Of a DNA stretch of 64,000 nt, positions 1 to 9,196 are shown one piece after another (within the stretch, counting starts at the first letter, position 1; each line of letters starts with the position of its first letter). Made by a program: the position numbers and the translations under genes. The stretch spans positions 124,001 to 188,000 of the forward strand of contig NC_013665.1 of the NCBI RefSeq assembly GCF_000011005.1, written 5' to 3'. The stretch comes from Methanocella paludicola SANAE (GTDB lineage Archaea > Halobacteriota > Methanocellia > Methanocellales > Methanocellaceae). A model generated the notes under the pieces. It was not told the origin of the DNA and did not search any database. It saw nothing but the letters and a program-made list of their open reading frames with translations.

Positions 1-1197
1 CCCTCGTGGACCGGGGAAGAGATCCCCGTGCCCTTCGCCGTGGCCATGGAGGTGGGCGCCATCCGCCGCGCCGTGGAGGAGATGAAGGACGGGCCGGACC
101 AGGAGATCGTCGACAGCCTCATGAAGCGCTATCCCACGGACGCATACACGGCCCGGAAGCTCGTCGAGTACGTGAAGCGGCAGATTGGCGACAGCTACCT
201 GGTGCCCACCGATAAAAGGGTCGTGGTGGAGGACGAGCAGCGGACCATCATCATCAACGCCTGCTTCGGCCACAAGGTCAACGAGACGCTGGGCCGGGTC
301 ATCACGGCTTTACTGGCCTCCCGGTTCGGCAGCGGCGTGGCCATGGAGATCGACCCGTACCGCATTAAATTGGAGCTGCCGAAGCGCATCCGTGCCACGG
401 ACATCACGAAGCTCATCATGGACATCGACCCCCTGTTCGTCGAGCCCATCATCGAGAAGACCTTAAAGAATACCATGCTCCTGAAGTGGAAGATGGTGCA
501 CGTCGCCCGCAAGTTCGGAGCCCTCTCCAGGGACGTGGACTACGAGCGCATCAGCATGGACAAGCTTCTCAAGATATTCGAGGGGACGCCCATGTACGAG
601 GAGGCCGTCCGGGAGATATTCCACGATAAGCTGGACGTGGAGAATGCCCGGAAGGTGCTCACGATGCTTCGCAACGGCGAAATATCTTTAGCGGCGGGCA
701 GGCTCAGCTTCATCGGCGGCTCCGGCTTCACCGGCGGCCGGGAATTGATGGCCCCCGAGACCGCCGACCGTTCTATATTGATGGCCCTGAAGGACCGCAT
801 CATGAACGACCACGTGCTCTTGTTCTGCCTGAACTGTAAGCAGTACTCCGCCAAAAAAAGAGTTGAGGACGTCGAGGACCCGCCTGTGTGCCCCGTGTGC
901 GGCTCGAAGCTCATAGCGGCGTTGAAGCCCTGGGAGAGGGACGAGATGGAGCTGGCGAAGCACCCGGAGAAGCTCAAGGCCGAGGACGACAAGATCAAGG
1001 TCAAGCGGGTCTACCGGAACGCCAACATCGTGCTCTCCCACGGCAAGAAGGCCGTTATCGCCCTTGCCTCCAGAGGATTAGGGCCCGAGACGGCGTCCCG
1101 CGTCATCGCGAAATTGAAGGAAGATGAGGACGACTTCTACCGGGACATCCTGAGGGCCGAGCGGGACTATGTGCGTACTCGGCGTTTCTGGGTTTAA
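1..1197 (+). CDS. Lhr-type ATP-dependent helicase, C-terminal part
   Basis: This is the C-terminal half of a large DEAD/H-box helicase of the Lhr family, which remodels DNA or RNA-DNA duplexes in archaeal repair. The frame is open to the first base of the window, and the residues before the first ATG (SWTGEEIPVP) read like Lhr sequence, so the gene starts upstream. Visible parts are a winged-helix-like and DNA-binding Lhr core domain, then a zinc knuckle made of CLNC (nt 826-837) and CPVC (889-900), then a basic tail ending at a TAA. The RecA-like motor domains lie outside the window. It converges on tbp with a 34-bp gap. The family assignment rests on the Lhr-core sequence style and the zinc knuckle; a related Ski2-like helicase is the main alternative. 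Confidence 0.85.
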   Translation, partial: PSWTGEEIPVPFAVAMEVGAIRRAVEEMKDGPDQEIVDSLMKRYPTDAYTARKLVEYVKRQIGDSYLVPTDKRVVVEDEQRTIIINACFGHKVNETLGRVITALLASRFGSGVAMEIDPYRIKLELPKRIRATDITKLIMDIDPLFVEPIIEKTLKNTMLLKWKMVHVARKFGALSRDVDYERISMDKLLKIFEGTPMYEEAVREIFHDKLDVENARKVLTMLRNGEISLAAGRLSFIGGSGFTGGRELMAPETADRSILMALKDRIMNDHVLLFCLNCKQYSAKKRVEDVEDPPVCPVCGSKLIAALKPWERDEMELAKHPEKLKAEDDKIKVKRVYRNANIVLSHGKKAVIALASRGLGPETASRVIAKLKEDEDDFYRDILRAERDYVRTRRFWV

Positions 1198-1231
1198 TAA
1201 AATTATAAATAAAAATGTAGTTGGGCCAGCC

Positions 1232-1798
1232 TCACAGTAAGGCGAGGCCCTCGAGTTCCTTGACAATGCGGTCGACTGCCTCTTCGGCGTCCTTGGGCTT
1301 CTTGCCGCCGGTGACGACGAGCTTGCCGGAACCGAACAGGAGCACGACGACCTTGGGGTGGTCCAGCCGGTACACGAGGCCGGGGAACTGCTCGGGCTCG
1401 TACTCGATGTTCTCGAGGCCGAGGCCGATGGCGATGGCGTTCAGGTTAAGGACGGAGCCCAGGTCCGCCGATGCGACGATGTTCTGGACGGTGATCTCGG
1501 GGTTCTGGTCGACCTTGATGCCCACGCTGTCCATCTTTTTGAAGACCTTCTTGAGCCCGCGGTCCACGTCCTCGATGCTCTTGGCGCCCGTGCACACGAT
1601 CTTGCCGCTCCGGAAAATGAGCGCGGCGGTCTTGGGGTCCTTGGTGCGGTATACGAGGCCCGGGAACTGCTCCGGGTCGTAGTCGGCGCCTTCGAGGGCG
1701 AGGGTGACCGACTTGAGGTCTATCTCCTGGCCGATGGCGGTGGATGCCACGACGTTCTCGATTGTGATCGTCTTCTTGGCTTCTTCGGCTTTACTCAT
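1232..1798 (-). CDS. tbp: TATA-box binding protein (TBP)
   Basis: General transcription factor that binds the TATA box and recruits TFB and RNA polymerase. At 188 residues it has the usual archaeal TBP length and shows the two-fold repeat directly: each half contains EQFPGLVYR followed by a basic GK(I/L)V.TG segment (around residues 43-72 and 135-165). A short acidic C-terminal tail follows the second repeat, as in many archaeal TBPs. The ATG at 1798 is preceded by a GGAG ribosome-binding site and by a TATA box about 45 bp upstream. The gene is monocistronic, with MarC upstream on the same strand after a 215-bp AT-rich gap. Confidence 0.97.
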   Translation of the reverse strand: MSKAEEAKKTITIENVVASTAIGQEIDLKSVTLALEGADYDPEQFPGLVYRTKDPKTAALIFRSGKIVCTGAKSIEDVDRGLKKVFKKMDSVGIKVDQNPEITVQNIVASADLGSVLNLNAIAIGLGLENIEYEPEQFPGLVYRLDHPKVVVLLFGSGKLVVTGGKKPKDAEEAVDRIVKELEGLALL

Positions 1799-1842
1799 AA
1801 ATGCAACTCCTATAGCAACCTTTCCTATAACGGGTATTTATC

Positions 1843-1850
1843 GTATATAA
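1843..1850 (-). promoter_or_regulatory. Proximal TATA box of tbp
   Basis: On the minus strand this reads TTATATAC, about 45 bp before the tbp ATG, which puts transcription start near 1820 and gives a roughly 20-nt leader containing GGAG. A second cluster of TATA-like sequence lies further up, around 1930-1970, so tbp may have two promoters. TBP control of its own gene is possible but nothing in the sequence proves it. Confidence 0.55.
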
Positions 1851-1884
1851 GCATACGGATAATATACTGGCGTTAGCTTGACTT

Positions 1885-1908
1885 CCGGCGGGACGATTTT
1901 CCCACCGG
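1885..1908. other. GC-rich hairpin in the tbp upstream region
   Basis: CCGGCGGGA (1885-1893) pairs with TCCCACCGG (1900-1908) around a six-base loop, giving a nine-pair stem with one G-T pair. It sits alone in very AT-rich sequence, between the proximal tbp TATA box and the distal TATA-like cluster. A transcript from the distal promoter would carry it in its leader. It could be a leader structure, a terminator for marC, or a fragment of a small RNA. Confidence 0.4.
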
Positions 1909-2013
1909 GGTATTTAAATATATTATAATTTTAGTACGTCACTGATATATAAACTTTATATACTCTTTATAAATGTTTTTGAAAGGCGGTACGAAAAAGT
2001 AGTATCGCATGCT

Positions 2014-2640
2014 TCAGCCCAGCAGCGCCGGGAACGAGCCGCCGATGCCCGTGATCATCATGCCGGTGGCAATAGCGGCAAGCACGATGCCCATCACCTT
2101 GGTGAGCACCCGGGCGCCGTCCTTGTGGATGAAGCTGTAGAGAAGGTCGCTGTTCACCACGACGATCCATGAGGCGAGCATCGCTATCAGTATGGCGGCC
2201 AGTATCCAGAGCTTATCGAAGCCAGCGGCCTCGTTCATGTAGATCATGGTGACGGCCATGGACCCCGGGCCGGCTATGAGGGGAGTGGCCATCGGGGTCA
2301 CCGCGATGGAGTCGAAGTCCTCCTCCTCGTGAGGGCCGTCCGTCTTTTTAGCACGGGTCTCGCTGCCCAGGAGCATGTCGAAAGCGATCAGCAAAAGCAG
2401 TATGCCGCCGGCGATGCGCAAAGAGTTCAGCGAGATATCGAGCACGTCCATGAACGGCTTGCCCACGAGCGCGAAAATGAAAAGGATGATGCTGCCGATG
2501 ACCGATGCCTTGGTGATGACGTAGCGGCGCTCGGTGCCGCTCATGCCCCCGGTCAGGCCAAGAAAGATGGGTATGTTCCCGAAGGGGTCGGCCATGACGA
2601 AAATCGAGATGACCACGCTGATAAAAAACTCGAAGTTCAT
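2014..2640 (-). CDS. MarC family (UPF0056) integral membrane protein
   Basis: A 208-residue membrane protein with about six hydrophobic segments and the family's small-residue pattern (DPFGNIPIFLGLTGG near the N-terminus, TPLIAGPGSM in the middle). MarC proteins are found across bacteria and archaea; the old link to multiple antibiotic resistance is not supported and the transported substrate is unknown. Length and helix layout match the family. It is divergent from the sulfur operon and upstream of tbp on the same strand, but the large gap argues against co-transcription. The start at 2640 is the only ATG before the first membrane segment. Confidence 0.9.
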   Translation of the reverse strand: MNFEFFISVVISIFVMADPFGNIPIFLGLTGGMSGTERRYVITKASVIGSIILFIFALVGKPFMDVLDISLNSLRIAGGILLLLIAFDMLLGSETRAKKTDGPHEEEDFDSIAVTPMATPLIAGPGSMAVTMIYMNEAAGFDKLWILAAILIAMLASWIVVVNSDLLYSFIHKDGARVLTKVMGIVLAAIATGMMITGIGGSFPALLG

Positions 2641-2782
2641 GGCAATAAATGAAATAATCGATAAGGATATAATCCTATTCGTGCAAGGACGCGGCTTCCT
2701 GCCAGGCCGGATATTACCAGCAATTATAAATAGTCACAGGTATTATTACAGAAACAAAGGTAAACAATAGTAAAGTGGTATT

Positions 2783-4288
2783 ATGGTTCGAAGAACGATC
2801 GAAGAGATCAACGATAAGATCAGAGACGGCTCCGTTAACGTGGTCACCGCTGAGGAAATGACCACGCTCGCGCAGGAGCTGGGCGTTAAGGAGGCGGCGA
2901 AGCAGGTGGACGTCGTGACGACGGGGACCTTCGGCGCCATGTGCTCTTCGGGCGTTTTCTTCAACTTCGGGCACTCCGACCCTCCCATCAAGATGCAGAA
3001 AGTGTGGATGAACGACGTGGAAGCGTACACGGGCATCGCGGCCGTCGACGCATACCTCGGGGCCACGCAGCTATCCGAGACGAAAGGCATGGAGTACGGG
3101 GGCTCGCACGTCATCGAGGACCTGCTCCAGGGCAAGGAGATATGGCTCAAGGCCACGGCCTACGGCACGGACTGCTATCCGCGTAAGCGCATCGACACGT
3201 CCATCACGTTAGATGATATGAACACGGCGACCATGGTCAACCCCAGGAACGCCTACCAGAAATATAACTCGGCGACGAACTGCTCGTCCAAGACGATATA
3301 CACTTACATGGGCACCCTGCTCCCGAACTGCGGCAACGTCGCGTACAGCGGCGCCGGCGTGCTCTCGCCACTGTCCAACGACCCGGGGTACCGCACCATC
3401 GGCATCGGCACCCGGATATTCCTGGGCGGGGCCCAGGGCTACGTGGTTTCCGAGGGCACCCAGCACAGCCCGTCCGGCGGGTTCGGAACGCTGATGGTGA
3501 CCGGGGACCTGAAGAAGATGAGCCGGGAGTACATAAGGGCGGCCGCCTTCTACAAGTACGGCACCACCATGTACGTCGGCCTCGGCATACCAATACCCAT
3601 ACTGGACGACGAGATCGCGAAAGCGACCGCCGTGAGCGACGCGGACATCACCACCACCGTCTACGACTACTCCACGCCCCGGCGTAATAAGCCCGCCCTC
3701 CGGGACGTCACTTACGAGGAGCTGAAGAGCGGCATGATCGACCTGAACGGCAAGGAAGTCAGGACCTCCTCGCTTTCGAGCTTCTACAAGGCCCGCCAGG
3801 TGGCGAGCGAGCTCAAGGCGCAGATCAAAAAGGGCAAATTCTTCCTCTCGCTTCCTGCCCAGACCATCCAGGCGCAGGGCTCGTCGAAGCCAATGAAGCA
3901 GACCCTGGAGATGCCCCTCATCAAGGACGTCATGGCCCCGGTCGCGACCATCACGCTGGGCTTCAGCGTCCACGAGGCCGCCAAAAAGATCATCCAGGAC
4001 AAGTTCAACCACCTCCCGGTGGTGGACGAGAACAGCCGCCTCGTGGGCATCGTGACCTCGTGGGACGTGTCCAAGGCGCTGGCGCTGTCGAAGAGCGACA
4101 AGCTCGCCCCGATAATGACCCGGAACGTCATCACCGTGGCCCCCGACGACCCCGCCGACCTCGCGGTCAGGCTCCTGGAGAAGCACAACATATCCGCCCT
4201 GCCGGTCATCGATAAGGATAAGAAAGTCCTGGGCATCGTGACGGGCGAAGGCTTGAGCAAGCTCATCTCGAGGGGGGTGCAGCCATGA
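2783..4288 (+). CDS. L-aspartate semialdehyde sulfurtransferase (COG1900/DUF39) with CBS pair
   Basis: Catalyses sulfur insertion into aspartate semialdehyde on the way to homocysteine in methanogens, replacing the usual O-acyl-homoserine route. The first about 370 residues are the DUF39/COG1900 catalytic region; cysteines 54 (in GAMCSSGVFF) and 131 (in GTDCYPRKR) are the candidates for carrying a persulfide. The last about 125 residues form two CBS motifs (VTSWDVSKAL and VTGEGLSKLI mark the ends), a likely ligand-sensing module. It is the first gene of a three-gene operon, overlapping the ferredoxin gene by four bases (ATGA), and has its own AT-rich promoter region shared divergently with marC. 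Function follows the Methanosarcina homologue; the family match is strong. Confidence 0.9.
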   Translation: MVRRTIEEINDKIRDGSVNVVTAEEMTTLAQELGVKEAAKQVDVVTTGTFGAMCSSGVFFNFGHSDPPIKMQKVWMNDVEAYTGIAAVDAYLGATQLSETKGMEYGGSHVIEDLLQGKEIWLKATAYGTDCYPRKRIDTSITLDDMNTATMVNPRNAYQKYNSATNCSSKTIYTYMGTLLPNCGNVAYSGAGVLSPLSNDPGYRTIGIGTRIFLGGAQGYVVSEGTQHSPSGGFGTLMVTGDLKKMSREYIRAAAFYKYGTTMYVGLGIPIPILDDEIAKATAVSDADITTTVYDYSTPRRNKPALRDVTYEELKSGMIDLNGKEVRTSSLSSFYKARQVASELKAQIKKGKFFLSLPAQTIQAQGSSKPMKQTLEMPLIKDVMAPVATITLGFSVHEAAKKIIQDKFNHLPVVDENSRLVGIVTSWDVSKALALSKSDKLAPIMTRNVITVAPDDPADLAVRLLEKHNISALPVIDKDKKVLGIVTGEGLSKLISRGVQP

Positions 4289-4674
4289 AATTATTATTGC
4301 GCTTTAACCCGGAAATCATCAAGAAGCCCATCATCGCGGAGACGGTGCTCGAGACGGGCATCCTGCTCGACATCGAGCGGGCCAGGGTCGAGGGCCCGAA
4401 GGGCGAGATCGTGCTCAACGTCCCCGACGATAACTGCCGCCAGGTCGTCGACATACTAAAACGCAAGAAGGTCGACGTGGTCCGCCTGGACGTGCCCATC
4501 ACGAAGGACGAGGAGAACTGCGTGCACTGCGGCGCCTGCGTCGCAGTCTGCCCCGTCGGCGCCATCGCCTTCGAGTACGACTGGCGGGTGCGGATGGACG
4601 AGAAGGCCTGCGTACAGTGCGGCAACTGCGTGACCGCCTGCCCCGTGAAGGTCATAAGGCTCTCCGACAATTGA
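4285..4674 (+). CDS. NIL-domain 4Fe-4S ferredoxin of the sulfurtransferase
   Basis: A 129-residue electron carrier that partners the COG1900 sulfurtransferase in homocysteine synthesis. The N-terminal about 70 residues form a NIL domain (small ligand-binding fold, also found in methionine importers), and the C-terminal half carries two classic [4Fe-4S] motifs, CVHCGACVAVCP and CVQCGNCVTACP. Its ATG overlaps the stop of the upstream gene by four bases, indicating translational coupling, and the next gene starts two bases after its stop. Both the length and the domain order match the ferredoxin found with COG1900 in other methanogens. Confidence 0.93.
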   Translation: MKLLLRFNPEIIKKPIIAETVLETGILLDIERARVEGPKGEIVLNVPDDNCRQVVDILKRKKVDVVRLDVPITKDEENCVHCGACVAVCPVGAIAFEYDWRVRMDEKACVQCGNCVTACPVKVIRLSDN

Positions 4675-4675
4675 T

Positions 4676-5389
4676 ATGCTGACCAGGAAATACCAGGTGA
4701 AGGAGACCATCGTCACCGTCACGGCCGACGAGCAGTACCATCCGGTATGCCTGGCCTCCATCGGGCGCTCCCGGAGCGACCTTGAGCGCCACATCCTGGA
4801 AGACCCCTTTTTTAAGGTCACATTCGAGCCGTACGAGTGCCCTCCCGGCGCCCCTGAGGTCGTTAAACGCATGGTCGACGCCGCTTCCCGGGTCGGCGTG
4901 GGCCCCATGGCCGCCGTGGCGGGCACCATCGCGTGGCTCGCCCTGGAGGACATGGTGAAGGCCGGGTGCACTTACGGCATCATCGACAACGGCGGGGACA
5001 TCGCCCTCATTAACGACCGCACGGTGGTCGTGGGCATATATGCCGGAGAGTCTCCAATAAAAGGCTTTGGCCTGGAGATCGGTCCCCGCGACCACATTCT
5101 CGGCGTGTGCACGTCCTCGGCCACCGTGGGGCCCTCCATCAGTTTGGGCAATTCCGACGCCGCGCTCATCATATCGGAGGACGTGTCCCTGGCGGACGCT
5201 GCGGCCACGGCCCTGGGGAACCGCATAGTCGATAAAGAGTCCCTGGCGACGGCGTTCGACTTTTTAAAAAGCATCCCCGAAGTTAGCGGGGCCATCGGCA
5301 TCATCGGAGACCGCATGGCCACATACGGCCGCCTGCCAGAGATCGTGAGGGCAGACGTCGATCAGGGAAAAATAACGAAGGGCGATTAG
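4676..5389 (+). CDS. UPF0280 family protein (COG2122), sulfide assimilation
   Basis: A 237-residue protein of the UPF0280/COG2122 family, related to the ApbE fold. In Methanosarcina a member of this family is needed for efficient use of low sulfide, and families COG1900, NIL-ferredoxin and COG2122 are often found together. Here it is the third gene of that operon, starting two bases after the ferredoxin stop. Visible features are a glycine-rich stretch (IDNGGDIALI, residues 102-111) and a SSATVGPS segment (about 143-150), both typical of the family. Its exact reaction is unknown. Its TAG stop overlaps the TAA stop of the converging glycosyltransferase gene by three bases. Confidence 0.88.
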   Translation: MLTRKYQVKETIVTVTADEQYHPVCLASIGRSRSDLERHILEDPFFKVTFEPYECPPGAPEVVKRMVDAASRVGVGPMAAVAGTIAWLALEDMVKAGCTYGIIDNGGDIALINDRTVVVGIYAGESPIKGFGLEIGPRDHILGVCTSSATVGPSISLGNSDAALIISEDVSLADAAATALGNRIVDKESLATAFDFLKSIPEVSGAIGIIGDRMATYGRLPEIVRADVDQGKITKGD

Positions 5390-6087
5390 CGGATTGGCTC
5401 GAAGAGCTTCCCGGCCGTCCCCTTCGTGTGGTACTTGATGGTGTTCGACGTGTAGAAGGAGAGCATCTTCAGGTAGCCCCACTCCCTGACCCGCCTCGTG
5501 GACACGTAGACCACGGCGTCGGGGTTGTAGACGAACTTGCCCAGCTTTTTTATCCGGTTGCAGAGGTCCACGTCCTCGGCCGTGACAAGCTTCGTGTTGA
5601 ATCCCCTGACCTTGTTGAACGCCTTCCTCCGGACGGCGAAGTTCGAGCCGGGCACGGAAGGCTTGTTGATGTTGACCATGAACTGGGAGTACGGTGGCAG
5701 CACGTAGTTACAAAAATCGTTCTCGATGCGGTTGCCGTCCAGCGGGAGCAGCTTGCCGTGGGCGCCGACGACCCGGCAGTCTTCCAGAGACGCGGCCAGG
5801 TTGCTGAGCCAGTCGGACGGTATGTACGTGTCCGCGTCCGTGAAGGCGAGGATGGAATACTTAGCGGCGTGAGCGCCCGCCTGCCTTCCATAGGCTATCG
5901 TGTCCTTGCGGTCCACGATCACGCGGTCCGCGTGCCTGCCCGCGATGTCGACGGTGCCGTCAGTGCTGCTGCCGTCGGAGACGATGACCTCGTAGTTCCC
6001 GGGGAAATCCTGGCACTCGAGCGACTTCAGGCACGTCTCGATATATTTCTCTTCATTATAGGTAGGAATGATGACTGAAATGTCCAT
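5386..6087 (-). CDS. Family 2 glycosyltransferase
   Basis: A 233-residue GT-A-fold sugar transferase. The N-terminus reads ISVIIPTYNEEKYI, followed by a DGSSTDGT nucleotide-binding motif and the DTD/DADTYI metal-binding motif (about residues 82-92), then an EDVDLC segment typical of the acceptor side. There are no strong membrane helices, unlike dolichol-phosphate mannosyltransferases with C-terminal anchors, so the acceptor is unclear. The ATG at 6087 is chosen over an upstream GTG (6099) because GGTGAG sits four bases before it. The gene is alone between convergent and divergent neighbours. Confidence 0.9.
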   Translation of the reverse strand: MDISVIIPTYNEEKYIETCLKSLECQDFPGNYEVIVSDGSSTDGTVDIAGRHADRVIVDRKDTIAYGRQAGAHAAKYSILAFTDADTYIPSDWLSNLAASLEDCRVVGAHGKLLPLDGNRIENDFCNYVLPPYSQFMVNINKPSVPGSNFAVRRKAFNKVRGFNTKLVTAEDVDLCNRIKKLGKFVYNPDAVVYVSTRRVREWGYLKMLSFYTSNTIKYHTKGTAGKLFEPIR

Positions 6088-6251
6088 GCTTCTCACCACA
6101 TGGTCGATAGTTGTGATAAACGAAATACCCGGTCCAAATTTACGCTTTTACATACATAAGGCTTACGAATTTAAATAATGTTCGCGCTCGCATGCCATGC
6201 GCTTACTATATGGTTTCACTTATATAGTTTAGTGGATAAAATGCTCCGCTG

Positions 6252-7016
6252 ATGGAACGCAGGAGCCTGTACGTGCATGCGGCAGCCGCCATCGTGCTGT
6301 TGGTGCTGCTCATCGTCTCCGTAGTCGAGTACTACGATATTACCTCTCTGGACCGGCAGCTCGGCGTTTACCAGAAGCAGCAACAGGAGCTCTCCAGGGT
6401 CTTCGCCGTGGAGCACGCCCTGGACATGGACGCCGCGCAAAGGGCCTGGATAGCCGCCAACCAGCAGGAGTACATATCGCTGAAGAACGCAGGCATCACC
6501 GTCCGGGCGGACTCGGTAGTGACGGGCTCGTACGCCCTCATCCTGGACCTTCGGGACCCGTCGGGGACGAGGGTGGACTCGACGCCGGGCGACGTGTCTC
6601 CCGGGGCGGCCGTGGTATACCTGGGCCAGTACTACGACGAGAACATGACCAGGGTCCCGGGCTGGGAGGCCTCGTACACGGTCAACACGACCACCCACGC
6701 CGTCTCGGGCCTCACGCCCCTGCTCATCCAGAACATCGCCTACGAGTACTATACGAGTAGCCTGGCCCCGGACATATACCTGAGCCTCGGGGTCTCCGCA
6801 GGCAGCATCACCGGCTCTACCGCAAGATCTATCGACTGCTCGAGGCTGGACACGGGCGACTGGATGGACGTCACGGAGCACAAGTACTCGCTCAAGAACG
6901 TCGACATCCGCGAGTACCTGCTCATAAAAACGTACGTGAACGCCACGACCCAGGGCGTCACGGGCGTGGACATATCGAAGCCCTACTACGACAGCGTCAC
7001 GGGAAGCAACTATTAA
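6252..7016 (+). CDS. Membrane-anchored extracytoplasmic protein, unknown function
   Basis: Not recognised. The 254-residue product starts with a short basic stretch (MERRSLY) and one strong hydrophobic segment (about residues 9-27), which should act as an uncleaved signal anchor. The rest is soluble, rich in Thr, Ser, Tyr and acidic residues, and has several N-x-T/S sites (for example NMT and NTT), consistent with a domain outside the cell. A short coiled region (LDRQLGVYQKQQQELS) follows the anchor. A TATA-like element (TTATATAG) lies about 40 bp upstream. It converges on the DUF460 gene with an eight-base gap. Confidence 0.7.
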   Translation: MERRSLYVHAAAAIVLLVLLIVSVVEYYDITSLDRQLGVYQKQQQELSRVFAVEHALDMDAAQRAWIAANQQEYISLKNAGITVRADSVVTGSYALILDLRDPSGTRVDSTPGDVSPGAAVVYLGQYYDENMTRVPGWEASYTVNTTTHAVSGLTPLLIQNIAYEYYTSSLAPDIYLSLGVSAGSITGSTARSIDCSRLDTGDWMDVTEHKYSLKNVDIREYLLIKTYVNATTQGVTGVDISKPYYDSVTGSNY

Positions 7017-7024
7017 GACGACTT

Positions 7025-9001
7025 CTAGTCGGACGCCTTCGAGTCGTTCCGGTACTCCCTGGCCCGCTTCGCCCTGTACTCGTCGATGATGCCCAGGAGC
7101 TTCTCCTCCCTGCCACGCTTCTCCACGCCGGCCGCGTACGCCTTCCACTTCTCGATCGCCGCCTCCAGCCTGCCGGGGTCCAGGACCGCGTATCCGTCGA
7201 CGAACTTCAGCGGCACGTCGTCCCTGGGCAGGACGGGCACCTTCGCCCTGAATAGCCGCTCCTCCGCCATGTGGGACATGGGCGTCCCCTTGATGACCGC
7301 CTTCACGCCCCTCTCGGCCAGCATGGCCGCCGCCTCCGCTCCTCCCCCGGCGTCCCTGACGAAGATGACGTCGCCTGCCTTGATGCCGAACTTCCTGTCG
7401 CAGTTCAGCACGGCCTCCTTCGACAGGCTCTCCACCACCTTGACGGGCGCCTTATCTCCCCTGAATTCCATGGCACGGATGTGCTTGAGCCTGTCCATGT
7501 TGGACTGGAGCTCGGAGTTACGCCTCTTGAGGTCCGCAGACTCCTTCTTGAGCCGGGCGATCTCGCCGTCCCTTATCGTTATCTCCCTGGTCCGGCGCAC
7601 GTCATCGATGCCCTTGCTCTTTAAATTTCTAATGATCCGGTCCTGGGACGAGACCCTGAGCTCAAGGTGCTTCATGTCGCGCCTGAGGTCGCCCATGTAA
7701 GAGCGCAGGTTCTCCACCTGCTCCTCCTTCTGCTTCAGCCTGGCCCGGAGCTCCTCGAGCTTCGCGTCCGGCTCCGTCTCGGGGAGAATGGCCCCCCTCG
7801 GCCTCTCCGGGGCGGGGGGCGCGGTGAGCATGTCCAGGGCCATCTCGATGGGCTTGCCCTCTATGGCCAGCGCCTTCACATCGTTCGCGTCCAGGTGCGA
7901 TGGCGTCTTCTTGTCGATCTGGGCGAACTTGTTCTTGTAAGTGTTAAAGGCCTTTACGGCCGCGGCCAGGGCGTCCCTCTCGTGGTCATTGCTGTAGCCC
8001 AGCGGCCTGGCGAGCCTCACTTTCTCCTCGACGGGTATGCGCTCGTTTGGCGTGAACAGGACTGCCTTGAATGCCCTCTTTATCTTTTCCACGGCGCCCG
8101 GCGGGGGCACCACGTCGGTCGCGATGACGACCGGGCGGCCCTTTTCGCTGATGTGCTCGATGATGTCGGGTATGGACGAGACCCTGGAGCTGGTGACCTC
8201 GACGAGCCGGCCGTTCAGGTCCAGTATGGCGACGGCCGTAGTGGTGCCCGGGTCGACGCCCACGATGATGTAGTCCCGCTTCCGCCTCTGGAGCGGGATG
8301 AACTCGATGGCCTCCTTCTCCACGCTGGTCACTGTGACCTGCACGTCCTCCTCCCTGGAGCTGTGGATGCCCAGGTCGGAGCGCCGGGCGTTCACGATGA
8401 ACGTGCCGTTCACGTAGCCCCCGAACCCCTCGGTGATCGTCATGTCGTAGACGCGGTCCTTCAGCTTCGCCTCGATCTCCCGGACCTTTTCTCTGACCTT
8501 CCCCTGCACCTTGCGCCGGTACCGGTTCTGGCTCCACCCGCCCCTCCCGAGCGAGCGGCCGCGGCTGACCTTGATGACTGTCCTGTCCTCGAAGGCGGAA
8601 ACGATGTACCCGACGCCCATGGACGCCAGGCAGGCGGCGGCGAACGCCTCCTCGTCGGGCATGACGGGGTTAAAAGTGATGCCGTTATCACGGCCCAGCT
8701 TCGTCAACGGCTCCTGGTGCTCGTTGCCGGTCACCTGCACGAGCTTTACCTCGGGAGGCAGCCTCTTCAGGAATCTAACAAGCTCCTTCCGGTTCTCTGC
8801 CAGCTCGGTGATGCTGTCCACGGCCAGGATGCCGGGGCGGTACTGCCTGATGAGCCTGAGCAGCTTAAAACGGCTTACAGAAGAGTATTTTTCTACGCTG
8901 CCGTTGAGGACTGCCACCGCATAGCGAGGGGCTTCCCTGGAGCGGCTCGAGCCTTTGACGATGTCCACGCCGAATATGGTCTGTGTGGTTTGTGCTGCCA
9001 T
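7025..9001 (-). CDS. DUF460 (COG2433) RNase H-like protein with coiled coil
   Basis: A 658-residue archaeal protein of unknown role. The N-terminal and central parts (about 1-140 and 235-360) have RNase H-fold character: IFGVDIVKGSS near the start and IIVGVDPGTTTAVAILDLNGR further on look like the first strand-loop of that fold. Residues about 420-520 are a long heptad-rich coiled coil, and the last about 130 residues are a compact alpha/beta domain (FVRDAGGGAEAAAMLAERGVKAVI). The family is widespread in archaea and has been suggested to act on nucleic acid, but no activity is established. A 195-bp gap separates it from larB upstream. Confidence 0.85.
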   Translation of the reverse strand: MAAQTTQTIFGVDIVKGSSRSREAPRYAVAVLNGSVEKYSSVSRFKLLRLIRQYRPGILAVDSITELAENRKELVRFLKRLPPEVKLVQVTGNEHQEPLTKLGRDNGITFNPVMPDEEAFAAACLASMGVGYIVSAFEDRTVIKVSRGRSLGRGGWSQNRYRRKVQGKVREKVREIEAKLKDRVYDMTITEGFGGYVNGTFIVNARRSDLGIHSSREEDVQVTVTSVEKEAIEFIPLQRRKRDYIIVGVDPGTTTAVAILDLNGRLVEVTSSRVSSIPDIIEHISEKGRPVVIATDVVPPPGAVEKIKRAFKAVLFTPNERIPVEEKVRLARPLGYSNDHERDALAAAVKAFNTYKNKFAQIDKKTPSHLDANDVKALAIEGKPIEMALDMLTAPPAPERPRGAILPETEPDAKLEELRARLKQKEEQVENLRSYMGDLRRDMKHLELRVSSQDRIIRNLKSKGIDDVRRTREITIRDGEIARLKKESADLKRRNSELQSNMDRLKHIRAMEFRGDKAPVKVVESLSKEAVLNCDRKFGIKAGDVIFVRDAGGGAEAAAMLAERGVKAVIKGTPMSHMAEERLFRAKVPVLPRDDVPLKFVDGYAVLDPGRLEAAIEKWKAYAAGVEKRGREEKLLGIIDEYRAKRAREYRNDSKASD

Positions 9002-9196
9002 TTTCGTATGATTCTGGGTATCTGTCGTATGTCACGGTTCAATAAGTTTTTGTTGGCCAGTTAGCGGCCGTCCTTTTATGAAAGGATTAACTCGTTGAAC
9101 ACCCCCGGATACGAGAATATCGAGAACCATCAGGCGCATGGCTCTTTCATCAAAATTAAATAGGCCGGAAATGTGATAAAATTAACCCTGTATTTT

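Noticed and set aside
7667-9064. Long open frame antisense to the DUF460 gene (and similar ones at 21323-22552, 54671-55873, 62474-63565)
   Set aside because: High GC content keeps the opposite frames open; their translations are rich in Arg, Val, His and Leu with no domain, while the sense frames are clear families.
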